DNA from: Clostridia bacterium | GTDB lineage: Bacteria > Bacillota > Clostridia > Oscillospirales > Acutalibacteraceae | NCBI GenBank assembly: GCA_017410325.1 | Contig: JAFQRA010000021.1 | Span: 1 to 64,000, forward strand | Direction: 5' to 3' | Length of the DNA: 64,000 nt | In this document: positions 25,121 to 33,644 of the stretch, in pieces | Layout of the letters: the number at the start of each line of letters is the position of its first letter | How positions within the stretch are numbered: position 1 is the first letter of the stretch | Notes under the pieces: model-generated | What the model was told of the DNA's origin: nothing | Databases searched by the model: none | What the model saw: the letters and a program-made list of their open reading frames with translations, nothing else | Position numbers and translations under genes: made by a program

Positions 25121-25795
25121 TTGGCTTTGGAGATAAAGGACATACTTTCAAGGGTTGACCATACGCTGTTAAAGCAGGATGCAACGTGGGAGCAGATTAA
25201 GGCTATATGTGATGACGGTATTGAGTATTCTACGGCGAGTGTCTGTATTCCCGCTTCGTTTGTTAAGCAGGCGGCAGAATATGCAAAAGGCAGGGTGAAA
25301 ATCTGCACGGTTATCGGTTTTCCTTTGGGCTATTCAACAACCGCAGTTAAGGCCGCTGAGGCTGCCGATGCGGTTGAAAACGGGGCAGACGAAATTGATA
25401 TGGTAATCAACGTCGGCTGGCTCAAGGACAAAAAATATGATGAATTGCTCAATGAAATAAAGCGGATTAAAGCCGCTTGCGATGGCAGGATATTAAAGGT
25501 TATTATTGAAACCTGCCTGTTGACCGATGAGGAAAAAATCAAGATGTGCGAAATTGTTTCAGCTTCCGGTGCAGACTATATCAAGACGTCAACGGGCTTT
25601 TCTACGGGCGGTGCAACGAGGAAGGATATAGCCCTCTTTGCAAAGCACGTTTCAAACGGTTTGAAGATAAAAGCCGCAGGCGGAATACGCTCGGTTGCCG
25701 ATGCTGAGGACTTTATAGCACTCGGTGCAGATAGACTCGGCACAAGTGCTATAGTTAAGCTTGTAAAGCAAGAAAACTTTACAGGCGGATATTGA
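25121..25795 (+). CDS. deoC: Deoxyribose-phosphate aldolase
   Basis: Class I aldolase splitting 2-deoxyribose 5-phosphate into glyceraldehyde 3-phosphate and acetaldehyde in deoxynucleoside salvage. 224 aa; Schiff-base Lys in [11 protein letters not shown], second Lys in KAAGGIRS, and [12 protein letters not shown]. The start is TTG 25121 (protein starts MALEIKD), AAAGGCGG being the ribosome site; the nearby ATG 25108 is out of frame. deoD follows after 12 bp. Confidence 0.95.
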   Translation: MALEIKDILSRVDHTLLKQDATWEQIKAICDDGIEYSTASVCIPASFVKQAAEYAKGRVKICTVIGFPLGYSTTAVKAAEAADAVENGADEIDMVINVGWLKDKKYDELLNEIKRIKAACDGRILKVIIETCLLTDEEKIKMCEIVSASGADYIKTSTGFSTGGATRKDIALFAKHVSNGLKIKAAGGIRSVADAEDFIALGADRLGTSAIVKLVKQENFTGGY

Positions 25796-25807
25796 TGAGG
25801 TGATTTT

Positions 25808-26545
25808 ATGGCAAACTATCCTACTCCGCATATCAACGCAACACCCGACGATTTTGCGAAAACCGTGCTTATGCCGGGTGACCCTTTGCGTGCAAAATTC
25901 ATTGCCGAAAACTTTCTTGAAAACGCCGTGCAGGTGAATTCCGTGCGCAATATGCTCGGCTTTACGGGCTTTTACAAGGGCAAAAGAATTTCCGTTATGG
26001 GCAGCGGTATGGGAATTCCGTCTATCGGCATCTATTCCTACGAGCTTTTCAACTTCTTCGGGGTTGAAAATATAATACGTGTCGGTACGGCAGGCGGTAT
26101 GAGCGAAAAGGTAAAAATCAAGGATATAGTAATCGGTATGGGTGCCTGCACAAATTCCAATTTTGTAAAGCAGTTTCACTTGCCGGGTGATTATGCCCCG
26201 ATTGCAAGCTGGGAGCTTCTTGAAGCCTGTGTGAATAAGGCCAAAGAGCTCGGTTTGAATTGCAAGGTCGGCAACGTTTTGTCTTCCGACACCTTCTACG
26301 GCGATGACAGCTGTCTGCCCGACGAGCTTAAGGCTAATATGCTTTGGGCAAAAATGGGTGTGCTTGCCGTAGAAATGGAAAGTGCGGCGCTTTATATGAA
26401 TGCTGCCCGTGCAGGCAAAAACGCACTTGGTATTTTCACGGTTTCCGACCACCTTATCACGGGGGAGGCAACCTCTGCCGAGGAAAGACAGACCTCGTTT
26501 ACGGATATGATGAAACTTGCACTTGAAACCGCGGCTTCTTTATAA
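25808..26545 (+). CDS. deoD: Purine-nucleoside phosphorylase, hexameric type
   Basis: Phosphorolysis of purine (deoxy)nucleosides to free base and (deoxy)ribose 1-phosphate. 245 aa: MPGDPLRAKFIAENF near the N-terminus, GSGMGIPSIGIYSYEL phosphate region, IRVGTAGG, AVEMESAALY, and SDHLITGE with the catalytic Asp. GAGGTG precedes the ATG. Together with deoC it feeds deoxyribose into glycolysis; a phosphopentomutase is not nearby. Confidence 0.95.
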   Translation: MANYPTPHINATPDDFAKTVLMPGDPLRAKFIAENFLENAVQVNSVRNMLGFTGFYKGKRISVMGSGMGIPSIGIYSYELFNFFGVENIIRVGTAGGMSEKVKIKDIVIGMGACTNSNFVKQFHLPGDYAPIASWELLEACVNKAKELGLNCKVGNVLSSDTFYGDDSCLPDELKANMLWAKMGVLAVEMESAALYMNAARAGKNALGIFTVSDHLITGEATSAEERQTSFTDMMKLALETAASL

Positions 26546-26582
26546 TATAATCAATTTATAAAGACAGTAAAGGAGAATGTTT

Positions 26583-27017
26583 ATGAACAGCTTTAAAAAG
26601 ATACTTGCACTTCTTCTGGCTCTGCTCTGCCTTTGCTCGTTTGCCGCTTGTACGGGTAACGAGGGAGCAAACGGCGGCGATGAATCGAACAGCCTTGCTC
26701 TTGAAGACGGCGAGGACGCGGGCCTTGAAAAGAAAAAGGTAGTTGTTGCAAACGTTACCGGTAAGGATGCGGTTTCAATGCTCGTACGTCCGAGCGGCAC
26801 TCAGGAATGGTCAGACAACGTTTTGTCGCAGGATTATTTCCACTCAAACAAGGCTCTTGAGCTCAGCTATGTTGAGAAGGCAGAGAATATCTACGATATC
26901 CGCCTTGTGTTTGAGGATGGCTCGTATGAGGATTTCACCGACCTCGATTATTCCAAAACAATCGGCTACATATACCTCGGAAACGAGGAACCGTCCGCTG
27001 AAGAAACAACAGAATAA
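26583..27017 (+). CDS. Small lipoprotein of unknown function
   Basis: 144-aa predicted lipoprotein: signal KKILALLLALLCLCSFAAC with lipobox Cys23, then an acidic linker (GNEGANGGDESNSLALEDGE), a folded part around VTGKDAVSMLVRPSGTQEW and RLVFEDGSYEDFTDLDY, and an acidic end EEPSAEETTE. ATG 26583 has the better spacing to AAAGGAG than ATG 26577. No family recognised. Could be co-transcribed with deoD. Confidence 0.7.
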   Translation: MNSFKKILALLLALLCLCSFAACTGNEGANGGDESNSLALEDGEDAGLEKKKVVVANVTGKDAVSMLVRPSGTQEWSDNVLSQDYFHSNKALELSYVEKAENIYDIRLVFEDGSYEDFTDLDYSKTIGYIYLGNEEPSAEETTE

Positions 27018-27036
27018 GTTTCATAAAAAAACAACG

Positions 27037-27073
27037 CCTCTTCTCTTTATGCTTTAGAGAAGAGGCAATTCTT
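27037..27073. terminator. Terminator between lipoprotein and convergent gene
   Basis: GCCTCTTCTC (27037-27046) pairs with GAGAAGAGGC (27058-27067), followed by AATTCTTTT on the plus strand; on the minus strand it is followed by GTTGTTTTTTT, so it can stop both genes. Confidence 0.8.
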
Positions 27074-27083
27074 TTGTGCTTTA

Positions 27084-27851
27084 TTATTCTTCTGTTTCGC
27101 TCTCCGCTTCGCTTGTGCTTTCAAGCGTTACGGGGGCGGTTGTTGCTGGCAGTATTGTTACGCCGGGGTCAGCGTTGTCGGGTGAGTCTGTTGCCTGAAT
27201 TGCGCTTATGTAGTAGCCGTTGTCATTTTCTCTGAGCGTTACCTTTACGTATTTGCTCGGTTCGGGTTCGACGAAGTTACCTGCCTTATCCTGCGCCCAG
27301 GCTTCTGCGGAGAGGTAGCCGACTGTGAGCACAACTGTGTTCGAGGTCTTTTCGATATCCTTTACATCGGGTGTGTATATCGGCATTGTACCTGCGGAGG
27401 TTACGAGGTAGCACTGCGTCTGCTCGTTGAATGAGAATTCGTCAAAGTTGCCCTTTACACCGATGTGTGTGGGTATTACGTCAGTGCCGAAAAGCTCGGC
27501 AAATTTCTTGTTGACCTCTTCTGCGGGTATCATAATATTACCGCTGTTGTCAGTTTCGTATTTGCCGGGGTAAATGCTTTCATCCTTGATTACACCCCAT
27601 ACGGCACAGACCGTAAGCTGGTCAAGGTTGGCGGCGGAAACATCGTCAAACATATCGGGGTCGTACATAACAACGGGTATGAGCATTGTTTCGTATTCGA
27701 TTTTCTTTTCGGATTTGTCGGTCAAATCCTTGATGCCGTCAATTCCTGCGCCCACGGAGAAAATTACTCCGACAACGGCCAGGATTATTACGGCTAAACC
27801 GAGAGGAAAGGCGAGCTTGCTCTGACCCTTTCTTTTTTTGCTTTCTGTCAT
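27084..27851 (-). CDS. Membrane-anchored protein of unknown function
   Basis: 255 aa. Basic start KKRKGQSK, one membrane helix (LAFPLGLAVIILAVVGVIF), then an extracellular part with no recognised domain, ending in a Thr/Ser/Glu tail (TTAPVTLESTSEAESETEE). Last gene of a citrate synthase-membrane protein-AEC transporter group, 14 bp after the transporter. Function unknown. Confidence 0.65.
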   Translation of the reverse strand: MTESKKRKGQSKLAFPLGLAVIILAVVGVIFSVGAGIDGIKDLTDKSEKKIEYETMLIPVVMYDPDMFDDVSAANLDQLTVCAVWGVIKDESIYPGKYETDNSGNIMIPAEEVNKKFAELFGTDVIPTHIGVKGNFDEFSFNEQTQCYLVTSAGTMPIYTPDVKDIEKTSNTVVLTVGYLSAEAWAQDKAGNFVEPEPSKYVKVTLRENDNGYYISAIQATDSPDNADPGVTILPATTAPVTLESTSEAESETEE

Positions 27852-27865
27852 AATATAAGTCCTCC

Positions 27866-28792
27866 CTATAGTGCAGACAGTGCTATCATTACGGGCATGG
27901 TCAGCACGGAAAAGAAGCTGACGAGTGCAACCGTTTTTGAAGCAACGCCTGTGTTGAGGTTGTATTTACCTGCAAAAATAACCGTGTTGTTTGCACAAGG
28001 TGCAGAGGCGGAAATTGCCATAGCCATGGCAAGCGTCTGAGGCAGGTTGAAAATTCTGAAAATTCCTATCATTATAAGCGGCACGGCAATGAGCTTGAGC
28101 ACGGAAACGAGGTAAATGTTTTTGTCCGTGAGCATTGTTTTAAGGTCGGTGTGTGCAATGTACGTGCCGAAAATGAGCATTGCAAGCGGTGTATTCAGTG
28201 CGGCAAGGCTCGTTACGGGTGTTGCAATTATCTCGGGCAGCTCAATGCCGAGAAGGAAAAGCGGCAGACCGAAGAAAACACCGATTGTGCCGGGATTTAT
28301 CAGAAGCTTTTTGAAATTGAATTTGCCGTCCTGCGCTCCGATAATATATATGCCGTGGGTAAAGCCGAAAATGTTAAAAACCATAATTACGGCTGAGCAG
28401 TAAAAAACACCCTGTGCGCCCAGCACGGCATTGGCAAGCGGAAGAGCCATATATCCGCAGTTGCCGTAGATGGAGGCGTATTTGTAAATACCTGCCGCAT
28501 CGGGAGCGCTTTTGCGGAAAAACGGAAGGGTTATAACGATTCCCACTATGTGTATAGCAACACCCACCAGGGCGGCAATTCCGAAATTTTTAAGGTTTTC
28601 AGGCGAATTGTCAATGGTGAGAAAGCTGTTGACTATTACAAGCGGAGTTACAATGTAAAACAGCAGGTTTGTGTTGAGCTTGGAAGCTTTTTCCGTGTAA
28701 AGACCTGCCTTGTCCGCAAAAAAGCCGACGGCTATTAAAATGTAGAGAATGAGCACCTGTTGAGCGGTTGTGAGTAAATTTTCAACAAACAA
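27866..28792 (-). CDS. AEC family transporter
   Basis: 308-aa permease of the auxin efflux carrier family with about ten membrane helices in two repeats. ILYILIAVGFFADKAGLYT begins the first, and SASAPCANNTVIFAGKY is the conserved segment of the second. Bacterial members move malate or other organic anions; next to citrate synthase a carboxylate substrate is plausible but unproven. The start appears to be TTG 28792 with AAAGGT upstream. Confidence 0.85.
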   Translation of the reverse strand: MFVENLLTTAQQVLILYILIAVGFFADKAGLYTEKASKLNTNLLFYIVTPLVIVNSFLTIDNSPENLKNFGIAALVGVAIHIVGIVITLPFFRKSAPDAAGIYKYASIYGNCGYMALPLANAVLGAQGVFYCSAVIMVFNIFGFTHGIYIIGAQDGKFNFKKLLINPGTIGVFFGLPLFLLGIELPEIIATPVTSLAALNTPLAMLIFGTYIAHTDLKTMLTDKNIYLVSVLKLIAVPLIMIGIFRIFNLPQTLAMAMAISASAPCANNTVIFAGKYNLNTGVASKTVALVSFFSVLTMPVMIALSAL

Positions 28793-28822
28793 GTCGGTCG
28801 GACCTTTCGTCGGGTAAATTTT

Positions 28823-29716
28823 TTATTTATCTGTCTGCTTTTTAGCACAAGCCGTGTTGTAAAGGAAGAGGGGGATGAATACGGACATGGCAAGGTCGCA
28901 GATGTTGAAGCCGTAGTCTGCAACAAGGCTGTCGGAGTGGCCGATTATAATAAGGAAAAGTCTGGGTACGCTGACAAGGAAGGCGAGAAGTGCCGCAGGC
29001 ACACCGCAGCCGTAAAGCCTCCACGCGGCGTCTTCGGGTGTTACCTTGGTTACAATCTGTGCAAAAGCCATAAAGAAGGTTATAAGGAACACAAGCATAA
29101 ACAGCTCAAGCAGAAGGTCTGAAACGTTTACAAAGCTTATTTTGCGCACAAAACGCACAATAATTCTGCAGATTGCCCACGCAACGGGAGCAACGGAAAG
29201 AATTGCAAAACCGTTGAGCCTGGCCGATTTACTCAGGCAGGAAACGGTGTAAATCCACAGGAAAAAGGCTGTCAGTACGCCGAATACGGCCTGAAGCAAA
29301 AGAGCGGTTGCACCGGATTTGCTCAGATACTGTATACGAGTGAGGTCTGACGCTTCAATGTAGCTTGCGTTTATTTCGATGAAGGAGGAAACCCTGTAAA
29401 CCGAGTCGAACATTACGGCAAGAGCTGTCAGACCCGACGCAACGCCCGTGGGAATACTGCGGCCTGCTATGTTTCTCGTTCTGCCTGCCTTTTCGCTCAA
29501 AAAGCTGACTGCGGCAACACCAGCCACAACGGCTGCACAGAGAATATAAAACAGCGGTACGGTAAAGCTGCTTTCGGTGAAAAAGCCTGTTTGCGGGTCA
29601 ATGAGCCTTGCAACCTGATAAACACGCAGCGGCAGCAGTGCGCAAAGGCTGATTGCGGCGGCTGCAATAATTGCAAACGGCTCGGGCTTTGATAAACTTC
29701 CTTTAATCTTTTTCAT
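28823..29716 (-). CDS. Polytopic membrane protein of unknown function
   Basis: 297 aa with about seven hydrophobic helices (for example FAIIAAAAISLCALLPL, VPLFYILCAAVVAGVAAV, LLELFMLVFLITFFMAF). No catalytic or transport motif recognised. AGGTG precedes ATG 29716. It lies 11 bp after citrate synthase and 30 bp before the AEC transporter, so it is probably co-transcribed. Confidence 0.6.
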   Translation of the reverse strand: MKKIKGSLSKPEPFAIIAAAAISLCALLPLRVYQVARLIDPQTGFFTESSFTVPLFYILCAAVVAGVAAVSFLSEKAGRTRNIAGRSIPTGVASGLTALAVMFDSVYRVSSFIEINASYIEASDLTRIQYLSKSGATALLLQAVFGVLTAFFLWIYTVSCLSKSARLNGFAILSVAPVAWAICRIIVRFVRKISFVNVSDLLLELFMLVFLITFFMAFAQIVTKVTPEDAAWRLYGCGVPAALLAFLVSVPRLFLIIIGHSDSLVADYGFNICDLAMSVFIPLFLYNTACAKKQTDK

Positions 29717-29727
29717 TTTTACACCTC

Positions 29728-31152
29728 TTAAAATGTAAAGCGTTCTTCGCTGGGGATATACATATCCGAGTGCATAACGTTTTCTTCCGTGCGGTCTGCA
29801 AGGGCTATGTACTTGTTGGGAAGAGAAACGTTCTTGTATGCGGGTCGGATTATTCTGCCGCCGGTGCTGATTTCTTCAATTCTGTGTGCGGCCCAGCCCG
29901 CCATACGGGAAACCGTAAAGATGGGTGTGAACAAATCCTCGGGTATGCCGAGCATATCGAGAATAAGACCGGAATAAAGGTCAACGTTGGCACAAATGGG
30001 TTTCATATTGCCCTTTTCCTTGCGGAAAATTTCCGGTGTCAGCCTTTCAATAAGCTCAAGCTGTTCAAATCTTCTTGCAAATTCCTCGGTTTTTACAAAA
30101 TCCTTTGCGGCAGCCTTGAGAAGGACTGCTCTCGGATCGGACATTGTATAAATAGCGTGTCCCATACCGTAAACGAGACCCGAGCCGTCACCGGCCTGCT
30201 TGTGAATGATTTTTGTGAGATAATCCGCAACCTGTCCCTCGTTTGTTATGTCGGAGATTTCCTCTGACATAAGGGTGGTCATTTCGCGTACCTTTATGTT
30301 GGCACCGCCGTGCTTGGGGCCCTTGAGTGAGCCTATGCCTGCGGCGATTGCCGAATAGGTGTCTGTGCCGGAGGAGGTGAGGACACGTGTGGCGAAGGTG
30401 GAGTTGTTACCGCCGCCGTGCTCGGAGTGAAGGATAAGGCAAAGGTCAAGCAGCTTTGCCTCCTCGTCCGTAAACGCTCTGTCAGAGCGGATGGTGCGCA
30501 GGATGTTCTGAGCCGTGCAAAACTCAGGCTTGGGCTGATGAATGTACATACTCTTTTTATAAAAGTGACGGCGCTTGACCTGATATGCGTAGCTCATAAC
30601 GGAGGGTAGCTGTGCAATGAGCTGAATACACTGCCTGAGTACGTTTTCAACGCAAATATCGTCCGGGTTATCGTCATACGAATAGAGAGCCAGCACTGAA
30701 CGCGACATCTTGTTCATAATGTTGGCAGACGGTGCCTTCATTATCATATCTTCAATGAAATCCTCAGGCAGCTCACGGCACTCCGCAAGAACGTTTCTGA
30801 ATTTTTCAAGCTGATTCTTAGTGGGAAGAGCACCGCAGATGAGCAGCCACGCAACCTCTTCAAAGCCGAAACGGTCATCCTCACGGAAGCCTTTTACCAG
30901 ATCGTTTACATTAAGGCCGCGGAATTTGAGCATACCGGGCCTGGGTACACGTTCACCGTCCTGAATATAATAACCGTCAACGCTGCATATTCTTGTTAAG
31001 CCCGCCATAACGCCTGTGCCGTCGCTGTTGCGAAGGCCACGCTTGACGTTGTATCTGTTGTAATCCTCTACATTAATCTTGTCATTAATTCTGATTTCAG
31101 AGCATAGATTAATCAGGGAGTCACTCGTGATGGGGGACATATACTTGGACAT
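29728..31152 (-). CDS. Citrate synthase
   Basis: Condenses acetyl-CoA and oxaloacetate. 474 aa, longer than the ~370-430 aa of common forms, with an N-terminal extension, as in one clostridial group. Catalytic regions: LHSEHGGGNNSTFATRVLTS, GPKHGGAN, GMGHAIYTMSDPRA with the second His, and NVDLYSGLILDMLGIP. No aconitase or isocitrate dehydrogenase nearby; perhaps part of a horseshoe TCA route for glutamate supply, consistent with the arginine operon (inference). GGAG before ATG. Confidence 0.92.
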   Translation of the reverse strand: MSKYMSPITSDSLINLCSEIRINDKINVEDYNRYNVKRGLRNSDGTGVMAGLTRICSVDGYYIQDGERVPRPGMLKFRGLNVNDLVKGFREDDRFGFEEVAWLLICGALPTKNQLEKFRNVLAECRELPEDFIEDMIMKAPSANIMNKMSRSVLALYSYDDNPDDICVENVLRQCIQLIAQLPSVMSYAYQVKRRHFYKKSMYIHQPKPEFCTAQNILRTIRSDRAFTDEEAKLLDLCLILHSEHGGGNNSTFATRVLTSSGTDTYSAIAAGIGSLKGPKHGGANIKVREMTTLMSEEISDITNEGQVADYLTKIIHKQAGDGSGLVYGMGHAIYTMSDPRAVLLKAAAKDFVKTEEFARRFEQLELIERLTPEIFRKEKGNMKPICANVDLYSGLILDMLGIPEDLFTPIFTVSRMAGWAAHRIEEISTGGRIIRPAYKNVSLPNKYIALADRTEENVMHSDMYIPSEERFTF

Positions 31153-31208
31153 AAACTTTTCTCCTTGGGTAACACCTGCAAACAGGTAAATATAATACTT
31201 GAATTTAT

Positions 31209-31237
31209 ATTATATATAAAAAAATTTGAAAAGTCAA
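31209..31237 (-). promoter_or_regulatory. Promoter of citrate synthase gene
   Basis: On the minus strand TTGACT (31237-31232), 17-nt spacer, TATAAT (31214-31209). A small hairpin ACCTG-tttg-CAGGT lies in the leader. Confidence 0.65.
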
Positions 31238-31285
31238 TGAATAAAGCTGAGGCTTGTTAAAAATAAAACATAGGGAGAAATAAAA

Positions 31286-32287
31286 ATGGGATTTTACAAA
31301 CTGCTTGCCTTTCTTATTGCGCTTACCGTTATGCTCACGCCGCTGCTCTCTTTAGACGGGACAAGGCCGGACGGTAACGGGATTCACCGTGAATCAATAT
31401 CTGAAACCGATAAATCGGACGGTGAAAGCAAGGATACGGCTGATACGGCCAGGGTGCTTCTCAAAGAAGAAAACAAGGTTGTTGAGTTGGAAATTACCGA
31501 ATACCTGCTCGGTGTGCTTGCGGCGGAAATGCCTGCCGTTTACCACGAGGAAGCGCTCAAAGCGCAGGCGGTAACGGCATATACATATTTGCTTTACAGA
31601 CGCGCAGTGCAAAGCGAAAAGCCCGACGCAACGCTGAAGGGTGCGGATTTAAGTGACGATTCGGCGACACATCAGGGCTATCTCACCCCTGAAGCAAGAG
31701 AGGAAAAGTGGGGCAGCAAAACCGAAACCTACGAAAAAAAGCTGACCGAAGCAATAAAGTCGGTCAGCGGTGAGGTTATTACCTTTGAGGGTAAGCCGAT
31801 AATGGCAGCATTCCACGCAATAAACAGCGGTGTTACAAACAGCGCAAAAACCGTCTGGGGCGGTGAGGTTGCCTATCTGCAAAGCGTTGTAAGCACAGGT
31901 GACAGGCTTTCGCCCGACTGTACGAAAACCGTTGTAATAAAGGCCGATGAGCTCTCTCAGATGCTCAACGGCCTTGAAGGCTGTGAGCTTTCGGGAGAAG
32001 CGGAAGACTGGATAGGCGAAATCCATGCGGCTTCCTCGGGCTATGTGTCGCAGATAAATGTCGGCGGTGAAGACTATACGGGCATACGCTTCCGTGAAGC
32101 GGTGGGGCTGAGAAGCGCCGTGTTTACCTGCGAATACAAAAACGGCGGCTTTCATTTCACAACCGAAGGCTACGGCCACGGAGTCGGCCTGAGCCAGTAC
32201 GGTGCGGATTATATGGCACGGCAGGGAAGCACGTGGGAAGAAATAATCAAGCACTATTATACGGGTGTGGAGATAGAGAAAATATAA
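31286..32287 (+). CDS. spoIID: Stage II sporulation protein D (lytic transglycosylase)
   Basis: Mother-cell peptidoglycan enzyme that, with SpoIIM and SpoIIP, drives engulfment. 333 aa: N-terminal membrane anchor (FYKLLAFLIALTVMLTPLL), SpoIID domain with YLLGVLAAEMPAVYHEEALK in which Glu81 matches the catalytic Glu, and the C-terminal GYGHGVGLSQYGADYMA. GGGAG precedes ATG 31286. spoIIM and spoIIP are not adjacent. It marks the organism as a likely endospore former. Divergent from citrate synthase. Confidence 0.94.
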   Translation: MGFYKLLAFLIALTVMLTPLLSLDGTRPDGNGIHRESISETDKSDGESKDTADTARVLLKEENKVVELEITEYLLGVLAAEMPAVYHEEALKAQAVTAYTYLLYRRAVQSEKPDATLKGADLSDDSATHQGYLTPEAREEKWGSKTETYEKKLTEAIKSVSGEVITFEGKPIMAAFHAINSGVTNSAKTVWGGEVAYLQSVVSTGDRLSPDCTKTVVIKADELSQMLNGLEGCELSGEAEDWIGEIHAASSGYVSQINVGGEDYTGIRFREAVGLRSAVFTCEYKNGGFHFTTEGYGHGVGLSQYGADYMARQGSTWEEIIKHYYTGVEIEKI

Positions 32288-32318
32288 AAAGAGAAAGTTC
32301 GGATTAAACTTTCTCTTT
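32287..32318. terminator. Terminator between spoIID and decarboxylase gene
   Basis: GAGAAAGTT (32291-32299) pairs with AACTTTCTC (32307-32315) and is flanked by A-runs on the left and T-runs on the right, usable on both strands. Confidence 0.65.
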
Positions 32319-33629
32319 CACAACTGCTATTCTGTTTATTGAGTATGCTTTGAAAATTCTTATGTGCTCGGCTGTTATTGTTTCACCGCTTACGGCTATG
32401 GGTATTGCAGGGGGACAGGAAACCGTGGGTGCGGCACAGATTCTGCCCTTTGCTTTGTCAATGCTCACCGTTTCACTTTCGGCAAACATTGCTTCGCGTA
32501 TTGACATTACCCTTTCGGGCTTTACAAAGCCGAGACCTTGCCTGACATTTCTTTTAAGGAGAGGCATATTCTCAAAAGCTGCTTTCAGCTTTTCAAAATC
32601 CTCACAGGAATTGAATGAAGACGCCATAAACGAAACGAATTCACCGTCATAATACTCGGGCTCGATACCCAAATTTCTGAAATACTCGGCATCGGAGCAA
32701 CGGGCGGTGATTTTAAGCGGCTCAACGGATATTTCTTCAATGCCTTTTAAACGCATTGCTTCTCGGATTTCGGCCGCCTTGCTTTGGACGAAGGCAATAT
32801 CGTCTCTGATTTTTTCGTCAATATATCTGTTGCACAAATCAAGCGACTGCATAACGAGATACGACGGGCTTGTACTGCCGAAAAGTGCCGTTGCCGACTT
32901 GAGCTTATCGGCAAAGCCGTAGATATCGTTCCCGGCGCAGTGCAGGTAGCTGCCGCCTGTCAGCACGGGCAGGGTTTTGTGTGCCGAATCACAGCACATA
33001 TCAGCACCCAAGGCAATCGGGTGAAGGTTTTCCTTGCAAAAGGCAAGGTATGCACCGTGAGCGTTATCGACAAGCAGGGGAATACCGTGCTTCCTGCAAG
33101 CTGCGGAAATTCCTTTTATATCCGACATCCCGCCGAGATAATCGGGGCTTGTGATGTAAACCGCAAAAGGCTTTGTCGGTGCCAAGGAAAGCACGTTTTC
33201 AATTTTCTGCGGTGTAATGCCGCACGAGCAAATACCGTTATTTTCTTCGGGGTACAGCCATTCAACGTCAACACCGAGCTTTGCGGCACCGTAAATAAAC
33301 GCCTTGTGAGCGTTTCTGCCGGCAAGAATATACGGATTGCTGTTTTTATCTGCTCTTTGAAAAGCGGTGAAGAGCATAGCCTGAATGCTCTGGGTTGAGC
33401 CGCCCGCCGAATAAACGGTGCGGCTTGTGCCGAAAAGGGAGGATGCGTTTTTTTCGCTTTCGAGTATTATCCCGTGGGCGTGGTAAAGGTCGTCAGCACC
33501 CTCGATTTCGGTGATATCAAGGCTTTCAAGCCCTAAAAAAGGCACACCCTTATGGCCCGGCATGTGAAACCGGGCCTTGTTTTCTTTTGCGTAATTCTTC
33601 ACAAAATCAACAATTGGTGTGCTTATCAT
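32304..33629 (-). CDS. Orn/Lys/Arg decarboxylase-family PLP enzyme
   Basis: 441 aa, fold type I PLP protein of the major-domain Orn/Lys/Arg decarboxylase class (YaaO/SpeA-like short form). ARFHMPGHKG near the N-terminus, SAGGSTQSIQAML, VDNAHGAYLAF, and the PLP Lys in DSAHKTLPVLTGGSYLH. Substrate (arginine, lysine or ornithine) cannot be told. It follows scfB by 15 bp, so it probably shares the scfA transcript. Confidence 0.85.
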   Translation of the reverse strand: MISTPIVDFVKNYAKENKARFHMPGHKGVPFLGLESLDITEIEGADDLYHAHGIILESEKNASSLFGTSRTVYSAGGSTQSIQAMLFTAFQRADKNSNPYILAGRNAHKAFIYGAAKLGVDVEWLYPEENNGICSCGITPQKIENVLSLAPTKPFAVYITSPDYLGGMSDIKGISAACRKHGIPLLVDNAHGAYLAFCKENLHPIALGADMCCDSAHKTLPVLTGGSYLHCAGNDIYGFADKLKSATALFGSTSPSYLVMQSLDLCNRYIDEKIRDDIAFVQSKAAEIREAMRLKGIEEISVEPLKITARCSDAEYFRNLGIEPEYYDGEFVSFMASSFNSCEDFEKLKAAFENMPLLKRNVRQGLGFVKPERVMSIREAMFAESETVSIDKAKGRICAAPTVSCPPAIPIAVSGETITAEHIRIFKAYSINRIAVVKEKV

Positions 33630-33644
33630 TTCAAATATCCTTAT

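Noticed and set aside
24874..25308. 144-codon minus-strand frame across the deoC start and small RNA locus 2
   Set aside because: Half is the deoC shadow and half a structured RNA region; no ribosome site, no family.
25652..26452. 266-codon minus-strand frame opposite deoC-deoD
   Set aside because: Shadow of deoD; both sense genes are unmistakable.
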